Source: Commensalibacter melissae
Lineage (GTDB): Bacteria > Pseudomonadota > Alphaproteobacteria > Acetobacterales > Acetobacteraceae
Length of the DNA stretch: 64,000 nt
Direction: 5' to 3'
Assembly: GCF_009734185.1 (NCBI RefSeq)
Contig: NZ_CP046393.1
Coordinates: 736,501-800,500 of the forward strand
This document shows, piece by piece, positions 35,759 through 44,075 of the stretch (positions are counted from its first letter, which is position 1; each line of letters begins with the position of its first letter). The position numbers and the translations under genes are program-made. The notes under the pieces are model-generated. The model saw nothing but the letters and a program-made list of their open reading frames with translations. It searched no databases and was not told where the DNA came from.

Positions 35759-37450
35759 TTGGTATACACTGTTGGTCAATATCTTGCCACACGGCTTGCC
35801 CAACTTGGGTTAAACCATGTTTTTGCAGTAGCAGGTGATTATAACCTTATACTATTAGATGAACTGGAAAAAGTTTCAGAATTAAAACAGGTTTATTGCA
35901 GCAATGAGCTTAATTGTGGATTTGCAGCCGAAGGGTATGCTCGTTCACGTGGACTGGGAGCTGCCGTTGTAACTTTTAGTGTTGGTGCATTTAGTGCATT
36001 TAACGCTGTTGGTGGTGCTGCAGCTGAGAATTTGCCTTTAATCTTGATTTCTGGTGCACCTAATAACAATGATTATGGCAGCGGACACATTTTACACCAT
36101 ACAACGGGTCATTATGACTATTCATATCAGCTTGAAATGGCCAAATATATCACGGTTGCGGCTGTCTCAATAACACATGCCGATACAGCGCCAGCCTTGA
36201 TTGATCATGCAATTCGTCAGGCTTTATATCATCAGAAACCTGTATATATCGAATTATCTTGTAATATTGTTAATTTGCCTTGTGCAAGACCAGGACCAAT
36301 CACCAGTCTGACCTATGAAAAAAGTAGTGATGTTGATTCATTGGAGGCTGCAGCAAAAGCTTGTCTGGAAAAAATCAACAATGCCAAAAATCCTGTTATT
36401 GTAGTTGGCAATAAAACACGTGCTGCAGCTGCAGAAAAAGAAGTGGTTGCATTGGCCAAACATTTAGGATGTCCTGTGGCCACTATGGCGCATGCGAAAA
36501 GTTTCTTCCCTGAGGAAGATCCTCATTATATTGGAACTTTCTGGGGTGAAATCAGTTCACCTGGTGTCGAGGAATATGTTAAGAATTCCGATTGTCGTAT
36601 TTATGTTGGCGCGGTATTCAACGATTATTCAACGGTTGGATGGACTTCCCATTTATATGATGAGGATAAGGATATTCTATTTTCTCCGCATCATTTACGT
36701 GCAGCAAAAACAGAATTCAGCGGTTTCAAACTAAAAAACATTCTAAAACACATCATACCTCTTATCAAAAAGAATTCAACTGCATTGGAAGCTTTTAAAG
36801 CTAAGCATCATGCTGAAAAAGCTGCTGCCGTTGCAGAAGGTAATGCACCTTTAACAACAGTTGAACTAACACGTCAAATTCAAGGAATTATTGACAATAA
36901 TACAACGATTTTCCTTGAAACAGGGGATTCATGGTTCCATGGTATGCATTACAAGCTTCCTAATGGAGCTCGTGTTGAATCAGAAATGCAATGGGGACAT
37001 ATTGGTTGGTCTGTTCCAGCAATTTTTGGTTATGCAGTCAGTGCCCCTGAACGTCGAAATATTGTGATGGTCGGTGATGGTTCATTTCAATTGACAGCTC
37101 AAGAAGTTGCTCAAATGATTCGTCATAATTTGAACGTCATTATTATCTTGATCAATAACCAGGGTTATACGATTGAGGTCAAAATTCATGACGGTCCTTA
37201 CAATCGTGTTAAAAATTGGGATTACGCGAATATCATCAACACGTTTAATGCCGAAGACGGTCATGGACTTGGTTTGAAAGCTAAAAATGGCGCAGAATTG
37301 GCTGATGCGATGAAAACAGCGCTTAATCATAAACAAGGTCCGGTTTTAATCGAGGTTGCTATTGATCCTCAAGATTGTTCTCCTGATCTTGTTGTTTGGG
37401 GCAAGAAAGTTGCCAAGGCGAATTCAAGACCACCACGTGAAAAAAAATAA
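35759..37450 (+). CDS. pdc: Pyruvate decarboxylase
   Basis: The 563-residue ThDP enzyme retains the key catalytic residues at the same numbers as Zymomonas mobilis PDC: D27 in AVAGDYNL, E50 in SNELNCG, and H113-H114 in ILHHTTG. The ThDP-Mg motif runs from GDGSFQLTAQE to NNQGYTIE. It converts pyruvate to acetaldehyde and CO2, feeding alcohol or acetate metabolism, and is rare among bacteria outside acetic acid bacteria, Zymomonas and a few others. The start is TTG, supported by AGGAGA seven bases upstream and by alignment of the VYTVGQYLA opening with other PDCs. A strong hairpin terminates it. Confidence 0.96.
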   Translation: MVYTVGQYLATRLAQLGLNHVFAVAGDYNLILLDELEKVSELKQVYCSNELNCGFAAEGYARSRGLGAAVVTFSVGAFSAFNAVGGAAAENLPLILISGAPNNNDYGSGHILHHTTGHYDYSYQLEMAKYITVAAVSITHADTAPALIDHAIRQALYHQKPVYIELSCNIVNLPCARPGPITSLTYEKSSDVDSLEAAAKACLEKINNAKNPVIVVGNKTRAAAAEKEVVALAKHLGCPVATMAHAKSFFPEEDPHYIGTFWGEISSPGVEEYVKNSDCRIYVGAVFNDYSTVGWTSHLYDEDKDILFSPHHLRAAKTEFSGFKLKNILKHIIPLIKKNSTALEAFKAKHHAEKAAAVAEGNAPLTTVELTRQIQGIIDNNTTIFLETGDSWFHGMHYKLPNGARVESEMQWGHIGWSVPAIFGYAVSAPERRNIVMVGDGSFQLTAQEVAQMIRHNLNVIIILINNQGYTIEVKIHDGPYNRVKNWDYANIINTFNAEDGHGLGLKAKNGAELADAMKTALNHKQGPVLIEVAIDPQDCSPDLVVWGKKVAKANSRPPREKK

Positions 37451-37471
37451 AATCATCAAATAATTTAGTAT

Positions 37472-37506
37472 AAAACCTTTTCATGATTGTTTCATGAAAA
37501 GGTTTT
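37472..37506. terminator. Bidirectional terminator between pdc and the KpsT-like gene
   Basis: AAAACCTTTTCATGA pairs perfectly over 15 bp with TCATGAAAAGGTTTT around a 5-nt loop. It lies between the convergent stop codons of pdc (37450) and the ABC gene (37520), with A/T-rich ends that give a U tract on either strand. Confidence 0.8.
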
Positions 37507-37519
37507 CTTGTTTAGATAT

Positions 37520-38281
37520 TTACCTAAAAAGTTCGTCCACAGGCTTGTTAAGATAGACCGGTAAAACCTCCTGTGGGATTCCATCCATTTTCAAAAATCC
37601 CTGTTCCAACCATATGATCCGATTGCACCATTTTATAAGAATTTGTGGCGAATGAGTTGAAATAATTAAAATTTGTGATTTTTTTACGATATTTTCCAAT
37701 CTGTGCGTGGCTTTGAGCATAAATCCTTCATCACCTGTCATGAACCATTCGTCCATTAATAGGATTTGTGGATCAATTGCAGTGATGAGACCAAAACCCA
37801 ATCGCAAATTCATACCAGAACTGTAGGTTTTTACCGGTAAGTCAATGTAGGGTCCTAATTCAGAAAATTCAATGACCTTTTCTTCAATTTCATTCATCTG
37901 CTTATGGGGAACACCATCAATATAACATCTTAATCGTATATTTTCTCTTCCCGTTAATTCAGGATTCATTCCAACTGATGGATCTAATAATGAGCTAATA
38001 TGACCTTCAATACGAAGATGACCGCTTACCGGTTCATAAATTCCTGACATCGTACGTAAAAGAGTTGTTTTTCCGGCACCATTTGTACCGATCAAACCTA
38101 CTCTTTCTCCACCCTTAATGCTAAAGCTTATATCGCGCAAGCTTTGAACATAAATTTTTTTGTGTTTGTCTTCGCTAAGACGTCCAGAAAGGAAAATATT
38201 GGTAACTTTTCGTAAATTACGCATATTTTCATGATATAAAGGAAAAGATATATAAAGATTTTTTACGGTAATATAGGGCAT
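37520..38281 (-). CDS. ABC-type polysaccharide/polyol phosphate export ATPase (KpsT/Wzt-like)
   Basis: The 253-residue ATPase has an intact Walker A GTNGAGKT (65-72), a short SSGM signature (154-157) typical of polysaccharide exporters, and Walker B LLMDEW (174-179) followed by an H-loop in STHSP. The N-terminal region with YISFPLYHENMRNLRKV is typical of KpsT/Wzt/TagH-type exporters. There is no C-terminal carbohydrate-binding extension. It lies five bases after the permease gene and would power export of a lipid-linked glycan. Confidence 0.9.
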   Translation of the reverse strand: MPYITVKNLYISFPLYHENMRNLRKVTNIFLSGRLSEDKHKKIYVQSLRDISFSIKGGERVGLIGTNGAGKTTLLRTMSGIYEPVSGHLRIEGHISSLLDPSVGMNPELTGRENIRLRCYIDGVPHKQMNEIEEKVIEFSELGPYIDLPVKTYSSGMNLRLGFGLITAIDPQILLMDEWFMTGDEGFMLKATHRLENIVKKSQILIISTHSPQILIKWCNRIIWLEQGFLKMDGIPQEVLPVYLNKPVDELFR

Positions 38282-38286
38282 GATAT

Positions 38287-39147
38287 CTAAATCCAGTAGG
38301 GAATGCGAAAACGTGTTTTACTGAAAATGAAAATTGCGGTTACCCATAATATCAGGCTGTAAACAATCGCAGCAAACCAGATAGATGAAGAGACATATTC
38401 TCCAAGAATGGGTGCGCGCACAATTTCAAACAAAGGGTACAGTGGATCTAGAAGCATATAGTTTTTGTTGAAATGAATGAAATTAATTTTCCAGATAATG
38501 GGAGTTATAAAAAACAAAGCTTGCATTATACTGGTTATAATAGGTGGAACATCTTTGAATCTGGTGCCAAGAATACCGATCAATAAACAAATAGCTAAAC
38601 TATCCAGTGTCCATAATATACCAGAGGGAATTAAAAGATATAGGGTATAGGGTAAGACCTTTAGAATGCAGAAGACAATTACAATGACTAATAGGTTATG
38701 GATAAGGATTAGGAAATTACTGATGATACTTCGCCATGCATATACGCTGTAGGGTAGACGTGTGGATAAAATCAATTTCTCAGAATTGGTAAATATTGTG
38801 CAGCTATCAATTGTTAAAGTGCTTATAAAAGTCCATAAAACTACGGAAAGGGAAACATAGGGAAGATATTCATGAATATTAATGTGTAAAAGATATGCAT
38901 AAAGAAAACCAATAGTCGCAATTTTACTTCCCATTATAATGGTGATCCAAAAAGGCCCCAGAATTGATCCCCGATAGCGTAATTTAATATCTGTCCAACC
39001 CAATTTACAATTTAACCTCCATTTCACAAATCCTTCCAGAATATCTAAAACGGCAAGTTTGATATTTTGTGAAAACTTTACAGGGCCAAGATCAAGGATC
39101 GGTTCTTTTGGTAAAATCTGATTATCATTTGACATTGCAAAGTCCAT
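38287..39147 (-). CDS. ABC-2 type polysaccharide export permease (KpsM/Wzm-like)
   Basis: The 286-residue protein has a cytoplasmic N-terminus, the conserved WTDIKLRYRGSILGPFWITI interfacial segment typical of this permease family, and six hydrophobic segments, the last before a short basic tail. It pairs with the KpsT-like ATPase encoded just downstream. No glycosyltransferase or capsule polymerase gene flanks the pair, so the exported polymer is unknown. An alternative start is the Met of MSNDNQIL at 39135. Confidence 0.88.
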   Translation of the reverse strand: MDFAMSNDNQILPKEPILDLGPVKFSQNIKLAVLDILEGFVKWRLNCKLGWTDIKLRYRGSILGPFWITIIMGSKIATIGFLYAYLLHINIHEYLPYVSLSVVLWTFISTLTIDSCTIFTNSEKLILSTRLPYSVYAWRSIISNFLILIHNLLVIVIVFCILKVLPYTLYLLIPSGILWTLDSLAICLLIGILGTRFKDVPPIITSIMQALFFITPIIWKINFIHFNKNYMLLDPLYPLFEIVRAPILGEYVSSSIWFAAIVYSLILWVTAIFIFSKTRFRIPYWI

Positions 39148-39435
39148 ATATTTATTGGCGATTAAATAATAAATAAAATTAAAATATAGTGTTTAAAATT
39201 GCTTTTCAAACAAAAAAACAGCATTGATCGGTTTCAAAATAATTGCATCAATACTTTATAATACTTTTTATTTATGAATATTTTTAATGATTATTTATAA
39301 TAATTGTTAATATTGTAACAATAATAATATAAATTTAATTTAAAATAATTTCTACATTATTTGATTTGATCAGTTCTCGAAAATATTATCATAAATTAAT
39401 AGGTTATTTAGATAACGTGTCGTATAAATAAAAAA

Positions 39436-40959
39436 GTGAATAATTTTCAGTTATTAAAATATGTTGATCAAATGAAAAATATATCTATGCATGAAGTCAA
39501 AGATGCTGTCCTTGTTGGTGCTGGCATTGTAAGCTCTACATTGGGCACATTATTAAAAGAATTTAATCCTGATTATAAAATTACCATTTTAGAAAGATGT
39601 TCCGAAGGTGGCGATGAAAGTTCAGCGGCATGGAATAATGCGGGAACAGGTCATGCAGGTTTATGCGAATTGAATTACACTCCCTTTATTAAGGGGGAGG
39701 AAATAAATTTAACCCGCGCAATTGTCACGAATTCCAGATTTGAGACTTCACGCTTGTTTTGGAGCTATTTGGTCGAGCAAGGGAAATTTACAACGGTTCG
39801 GGATTTTATAAATCCAGTACCTCATTGCAGTTTTGTTTATGGGGCTGATAATGTTGCTTTTTTAAAGCATCGATATGATAAAATTCGTGAATTTGCAGGA
39901 TTTGCAAAAATGGAATTCACTGAAGATCATCAAAAAGTAAAAGAATGGGCGCCGCTGGTTGGTAATGGTCGAAATGCAAGTGAAAAAATTGCATTGACAC
40001 GTGTGAAGGGCGGTACTGATGTCAATTATGGTGCCTTGACACGTAAATTATTGGCACAACTTGAAAAATATGATGACGTTTCCATTCAATATGATGAGCA
40101 GGTTGTTGATATCAAACGGGTTAATGGTGTTTGGGAAATAAAATATAAAAATCGGATAAGTGGTTACGAAAATATTGTTTTATCAAAATTCGTTTTTATA
40201 GGTGCAGGTGGCGCAGCGCTATTATTGTTACAGAAATCCGGCATACCTGAGGGACGTGGACTGGGTGGATTTCCAGTAAGCGGTCAATGGTTACGATGTG
40301 ATAATCCCACGATTGTAGAACAGCACCATGCCAAGGTTTACAGCCTATCCATGGAAGGATTGCCTACTGTTGTGGCACCGCATTTGGATACACGTGTCAT
40401 TGATGGTAATAAATCAATCCTGTTTGGTCCATTTGCCGGATTTACAACTAAATTTCTAAAAAAGGGTTCATATTTTGATTTCCTTTCATCAGTTCGTTTG
40501 GAAAATATTGAACCTTTATTATCTGTGGCGATACATAATATTGACTTTATTCGTTATCTTATTCGACAGAGTACACAAACGATGGATGACCGTATTAATG
40601 CTTTACTCCGTTTCTATCCCCAGGCAAAAAAATCAGATTGGAAACTTCAAGTTGCTGGACAGCGTGTTCAAATTATCAAAAGAGATCCATATGGTAAACC
40701 AATCCTGCAAATGGGTACCGAGGTTATAACATCCAGTGATAAATCCCTTGCCGCTTTACTGGGTGCTTCTCCTGGTGCCTCTGTATCAGTTTCAATTATG
40801 ATAAACCTGATTAAAAAATGTTTTCCTGAGCAAATCCAGGGAAAATGGGCCAAAAAATTGCATGAAATATTCCCTGCTGAAGAACAGGAACTTCAAAAAG
40901 ATGCAAGAACTTATAACAAATTGCATGATTTTTCTGATAAAGCGTTGCAGTTAACTTAG
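39436..40959 (+). CDS. mqo: Malate:quinone oxidoreductase
   Basis: The 507-residue FAD enzyme begins with the dinucleotide fold DAVLVGAGIVSSTLGTLL and continues with ERCSEGGDESSAAWNNAGTGHA, ARTVN-like features and SVRLENIEPLLSVA. A C-terminal GASPGASVSVSIM segment is characteristic of MQO. It oxidises malate to oxaloacetate and reduces quinone at the membrane, replacing soluble malate dehydrogenase in many acetic acid bacteria. The GTG at 39436 is one possible start; an ATG at 39472 (MKNISMHEVKDAV) is closer to the usual N-terminus. A hairpin follows. Confidence 0.95.
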   Translation: MNNFQLLKYVDQMKNISMHEVKDAVLVGAGIVSSTLGTLLKEFNPDYKITILERCSEGGDESSAAWNNAGTGHAGLCELNYTPFIKGEEINLTRAIVTNSRFETSRLFWSYLVEQGKFTTVRDFINPVPHCSFVYGADNVAFLKHRYDKIREFAGFAKMEFTEDHQKVKEWAPLVGNGRNASEKIALTRVKGGTDVNYGALTRKLLAQLEKYDDVSIQYDEQVVDIKRVNGVWEIKYKNRISGYENIVLSKFVFIGAGGAALLLLQKSGIPEGRGLGGFPVSGQWLRCDNPTIVEQHHAKVYSLSMEGLPTVVAPHLDTRVIDGNKSILFGPFAGFTTKFLKKGSYFDFLSSVRLENIEPLLSVAIHNIDFIRYLIRQSTQTMDDRINALLRFYPQAKKSDWKLQVAGQRVQIIKRDPYGKPILQMGTEVITSSDKSLAALLGASPGASVSVSIMINLIKKCFPEQIQGKWAKKLHEIFPAEEQELQKDARTYNKLHDFSDKALQLT

Positions 40960-40980
40960 GATTTTATCTGAATAGTTTCA

Positions 40981-41008
40981 AATACCCATTTAAAATGGGT
41001 ATTTTTAT
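40981..41008. terminator. Bidirectional terminator between mqo and the MFS gene
   Basis: AATACCCATT and AATGGGTATT form a perfect 10-bp stem with a 3-nt loop, followed by TTTATTT on the plus strand and placed between convergent genes ending at 40959 and 41005. It overlaps the last codons of the MFS gene. Confidence 0.75.
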
Positions 41009-42306
41009 TTCAAATCTTTAATAAGTCGATCAAAATTATTATTTCCTTTGTTTACTCTTTCTTGCATTTTTGAAATAATTTTGCACGTCGCATATTGACG
41101 CCATAAATTACAAAGAAAGAATCCCAATACTCCTATAAAAACACCAATTGCTACGTAGAGCATGTTATCTTGGGGCAAAAGACCCATGATCCAACTGCTT
41201 AATGCACCAAGAATGAATTGAATGGTTCCCAATAATGCGGATGCACTTCCTATTTTTCTTCCATGTAGGGTAAAGGCAAATATGGTACAATTAGGAAAAA
41301 TAAATCCTAGGCACCCCATGATGATTACAATTGGAGAACAAACCAATATAATGCCTAGCCAATTATGAGGTAGTGGTAAAAAGCAAAGAATAATAAACAG
41401 GATTGAAACGATAAATGCTACATTTACCGCACAGTTTGTTAAAAAGCTTGGTTTAAATTTGTTGATTAAAATACCATTGAGCTGATTACAACTGGCAATT
41501 ACAGCGGAATTGATACCAAACCAAAGTGCTAGCTGCAATTTAGAAAAATGCATAACATTACTCAATATATCAGGTGTACCGCTCAAATAGGCAAATATCA
41601 TGAAAAGTCCAAAACTGGTTATCAAAGTGTTTGAACTAAAGACAGGCTCTTGAACAATGCGAATATATCGCCATAAAATTGATCGGATAGAGGATTGAAT
41701 GCGGTATTTAATGGGTAAAGTGTCAGGAAGCATTATTATTACTGAAACAGTGCCCAAAAAGCCGTAGATTGTCATTATCCAGAATAGGACACGCCAGGGA
41801 AATTTGGCAACAATAAGACCACCAAGTGTTGGCGCTGCAATAGGAACAATCGCACCAACCAATGCCAGTTGCGCCATTATTTTAATGCCTCTCTTTCCGG
41901 TGGCAATATCCCTTACCATGGCTCGAGGAACAACCATGGCGGTTGAACCTCCTAGCGATGAAAGAAGGCGGCATAAGCAAAAAAGATAAAAATTTGAAAA
42001 GATTGCACAACCAGCCGAACCTAAAGTGAAAAGTAACATGCCTAAAAATAGAGGAGCCCGACGTCCGTATCGGTCAGATATCGGACCAGATGTAAATTGA
42101 CCAATGGCTAAGCCAATAAACCATACCGTTAAGGTGATCTGAGCTGCACCATTGCCATAACCTGCCAAATCTTGACTGATCTGAGGAAAGGCGGGAAGAT
42201 ACATATCTGTTGCAAGGGGACCAATCGCAGTCAACAGGCCAAGTATGACTATAATCCACCAGGATAAATCTATAGTGTTTAGGTTATCTTGTTTCAATTT
42301 ATTCAT
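41005..42306 (-). CDS. MFS multidrug efflux transporter, Bcr/CflA family
   Basis: The 433-residue protein has 12 hydrophobic segments and the drug/H+ antiporter signatures: ATDMYLPAFPQI in the first helix, GQFTSGPISDRYGRRAPL (motif A) after helix 2, and LPDTLP after helix 6. The Bcr/CflA family exports bicyclomycin, chloramphenicol and other small molecules. The substrate here is unknown. It is monocistronic. Confidence 0.88.
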   Translation of the reverse strand: MNKLKQDNLNTIDLSWWIIVILGLLTAIGPLATDMYLPAFPQISQDLAGYGNGAAQITLTVWFIGLAIGQFTSGPISDRYGRRAPLFLGMLLFTLGSAGCAIFSNFYLFCLCRLLSSLGGSTAMVVPRAMVRDIATGKRGIKIMAQLALVGAIVPIAAPTLGGLIVAKFPWRVLFWIMTIYGFLGTVSVIIMLPDTLPIKYRIQSSIRSILWRYIRIVQEPVFSSNTLITSFGLFMIFAYLSGTPDILSNVMHFSKLQLALWFGINSAVIASCNQLNGILINKFKPSFLTNCAVNVAFIVSILFIILCFLPLPHNWLGIILVCSPIVIIMGCLGFIFPNCTIFAFTLHGRKIGSASALLGTIQFILGALSSWIMGLLPQDNMLYVAIGVFIGVLGFFLCNLWRQYATCKIISKMQERVNKGNNNFDRLIKDLK

Positions 42307-42475
42307 AGTTTCGTTTTAAATTTATTATGTTAATAAATAGATTATTAATGAATTAATTCAATATAAATTAAATGTTATGTATAAAAATATCGGTTTATCA
42401 GGCTGATGATTTTATCATTTACACCTTACAAATTTTTTGTGCATATGATGGAATAAAGGATAAAAACATCTCAAT

Positions 42476-43297
42476 TTATAATTTTAGATCATCAAGAATT
42501 TTGTTCAGCATTCGTAAATAATAATTTCCAAAAAGAATGTAATGAATAATCAAAGGGAATATTTGATAAATTGCCAAACGTTTTTGCCATCCCTTTTCAA
42601 GAAGATTATAAGATTGATAAAAAATGTCATAAGGATTACCAAAAAGGTTTAACATGGCAATATCAACTTCATTATGGCCATAATAACAGGCTGGGTCAAT
42701 TAAATAGGGTTGATTGTAGTGGGCAAGGATATTACCAGTCCACAAATCTCCATGAAGGAGGCTGGCTATAGGATGATCAGGCAAAAAATCATCAAGTTTG
42801 ATAATAAGATGTTCTATTTTTTTGGCAGTTGTTACGGGTAAATGGGACAGGTAACATGCCAAACGCCATTCACCCCAAAATTTTACCCAACTAGATGAGG
42901 GTGTATTGATGACATTGATTGTTCCAAAAGCATAATTGTCCTCCCAGCCATAATTGGAGTTATGGATGTTATGAAGTTTGGTTAACATTTTTCCAAGATT
43001 GGACCATGTTTCCAAGGAAAAAGAATTTGTTTCCTTAATTCTTTCCAAAATTAAAATTTCTGAATTGGCAAGAATGACCTTTGGAACATCAATGCCATTA
43101 CTTGCAAGAAATTTAAGCATTTTTCCTTCACTTTGAGGAGATGCACCATTTTTGATCACATAATTTTTCTTGTTTTTTGTTATGATATGGAATGTTTCGG
43201 AAACATCACCCTGGGTTAAGGGTTGTGCTTGTTCTATCTTGTCATTAAGATATTTTTCCGCAATAGAAATGAGAGCAGAGGGAGGGTAAATATTCAT
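42476..43297 (-). CDS. Fructosamine/ketosamine-3-kinase family protein
   Basis: The 273-residue protein has the aminoglycoside-phosphotransferase-like kinase fold of fructosamine-3-kinases: DVSETFHIITKNKKNYVIKN with the ATP-binding lysine, LHGDLWTGNILAH as catalytic loop, and LIDPACYYGHNEVDIAMLNLFG as the metal-binding segment. Bacterial members phosphorylate ribulosamines or erythrulosamines on glycated proteins, making the adducts unstable. Its start overlaps the stop of the upstream LMW phosphatase gene (ATGA), so the two are translationally coupled. Confidence 0.9.
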   Translation of the reverse strand: MNIYPPSALISIAEKYLNDKIEQAQPLTQGDVSETFHIITKNKKNYVIKNGASPQSEGKMLKFLASNGIDVPKVILANSEILILERIKETNSFSLETWSNLGKMLTKLHNIHNSNYGWEDNYAFGTINVINTPSSSWVKFWGEWRLACYLSHLPVTTAKKIEHLIIKLDDFLPDHPIASLLHGDLWTGNILAHYNQPYLIDPACYYGHNEVDIAMLNLFGNPYDIFYQSYNLLEKGWQKRLAIYQIFPLIIHYILFGNYYLRMLNKILDDLKL

Positions 43298-43767
43298 GAT
43301 ATTTGCTGTTCAAAATAATTTGCCAGATTATGACAAGCCTCATTTATTTGAGACCATGTTCGTGAAAAAGCATCTTGATTTCTGTAATAGGGATCTGAAA
43401 TTTCTTCATTCTGATAATTGGGAATATAATCAAGCAATAATTTTATTTTACTATCTGTATCATATGGTGCCAATTTTTTTAATTGAACGATATTTTTATG
43501 ATCCATGCCAATTATATGCGTAAAATCATGAAAATCCTGTAGCTGAATTTGCCTTCCAAGATAATGGCGAATGTCTATTCCATATTTCATGACCTCATGT
43601 ATGGTACGCGGATCTGGGGGTTGATCAACATGCCATGCTCCCAACCCAGCAGAATCAACAAAAACTGGCAATTTCCTTTTTTTGACTTCTAGACTGAAAG
43701 CAGCTTCAGCCATGGGGGAACGACAAATATTACCCAAACAGACAAACAATACTGAATATAAAGTCAT
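43294..43767 (-). CDS. Low-molecular-weight protein tyrosine phosphatase family protein
   Basis: The 157-residue protein has the P-loop CLGNICRS (C10 to R16) at the N-terminus and the general-acid aspartate D125 in SDPYYRN, the full LMW-PTP catalytic set. Members dephosphorylate phosphotyrosine; the human homologue also acts on ribulosamine-5-phosphates. Because the next gene is a ketosamine kinase overlapping by four bases, a role in deglycation is as likely as one in tyrosine-phosphate signalling. Confidence 0.92.
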   Translation of the reverse strand: MTLYSVLFVCLGNICRSPMAEAAFSLEVKKRKLPVFVDSAGLGAWHVDQPPDPRTIHEVMKYGIDIRHYLGRQIQLQDFHDFTHIIGMDHKNIVQLKKLAPYDTDSKIKLLLDYIPNYQNEEISDPYYRNQDAFSRTWSQINEACHNLANYFEQQIS

Positions 43768-44075
43768 AGAAAACTCAATGTTATGATAATAAATTATTGA
43801 GAAATATATTGATTTCGCAAATCTATTTTTATGTTAAAATACTTTTGCTATCATGACAATGCTAAGCTTCATAAGTTTTTTAACTGTTTTAATAAGCAAA
43901 TTTGGTAATTTATACAAATTAATATATAGTAACTGCTATAATTATGATGATTCATATATCAGTCTATTATAATTTATTTTATGTTAGTTATTTTTTCATA
44001 TAGAATATAGATTTTGTTAATTTAACTATTTAAAATAATAAAAATTCTGAATGGTTTAAATCAAGGGGATGATAG
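43768..44075. other. Intergenic stretch upstream of the MCE operon
   Basis: About 300 bp of AT-rich DNA between the divergent phosphatase gene and the sensor-like gene. It must carry both promoters. An AAGGGG ribosome binding site (44063-44068) sits seven bases before the GTG at 44076. I see no small ORF or distinctive operator. Confidence 0.5.

Noticed and set aside
37520-39147. Reading the KpsT/KpsM pair as part of a capsule locus
   Set aside because: No capsule synthesis, Kps/Wza or polymerase gene is present nearby, so only the export pair can be supported.
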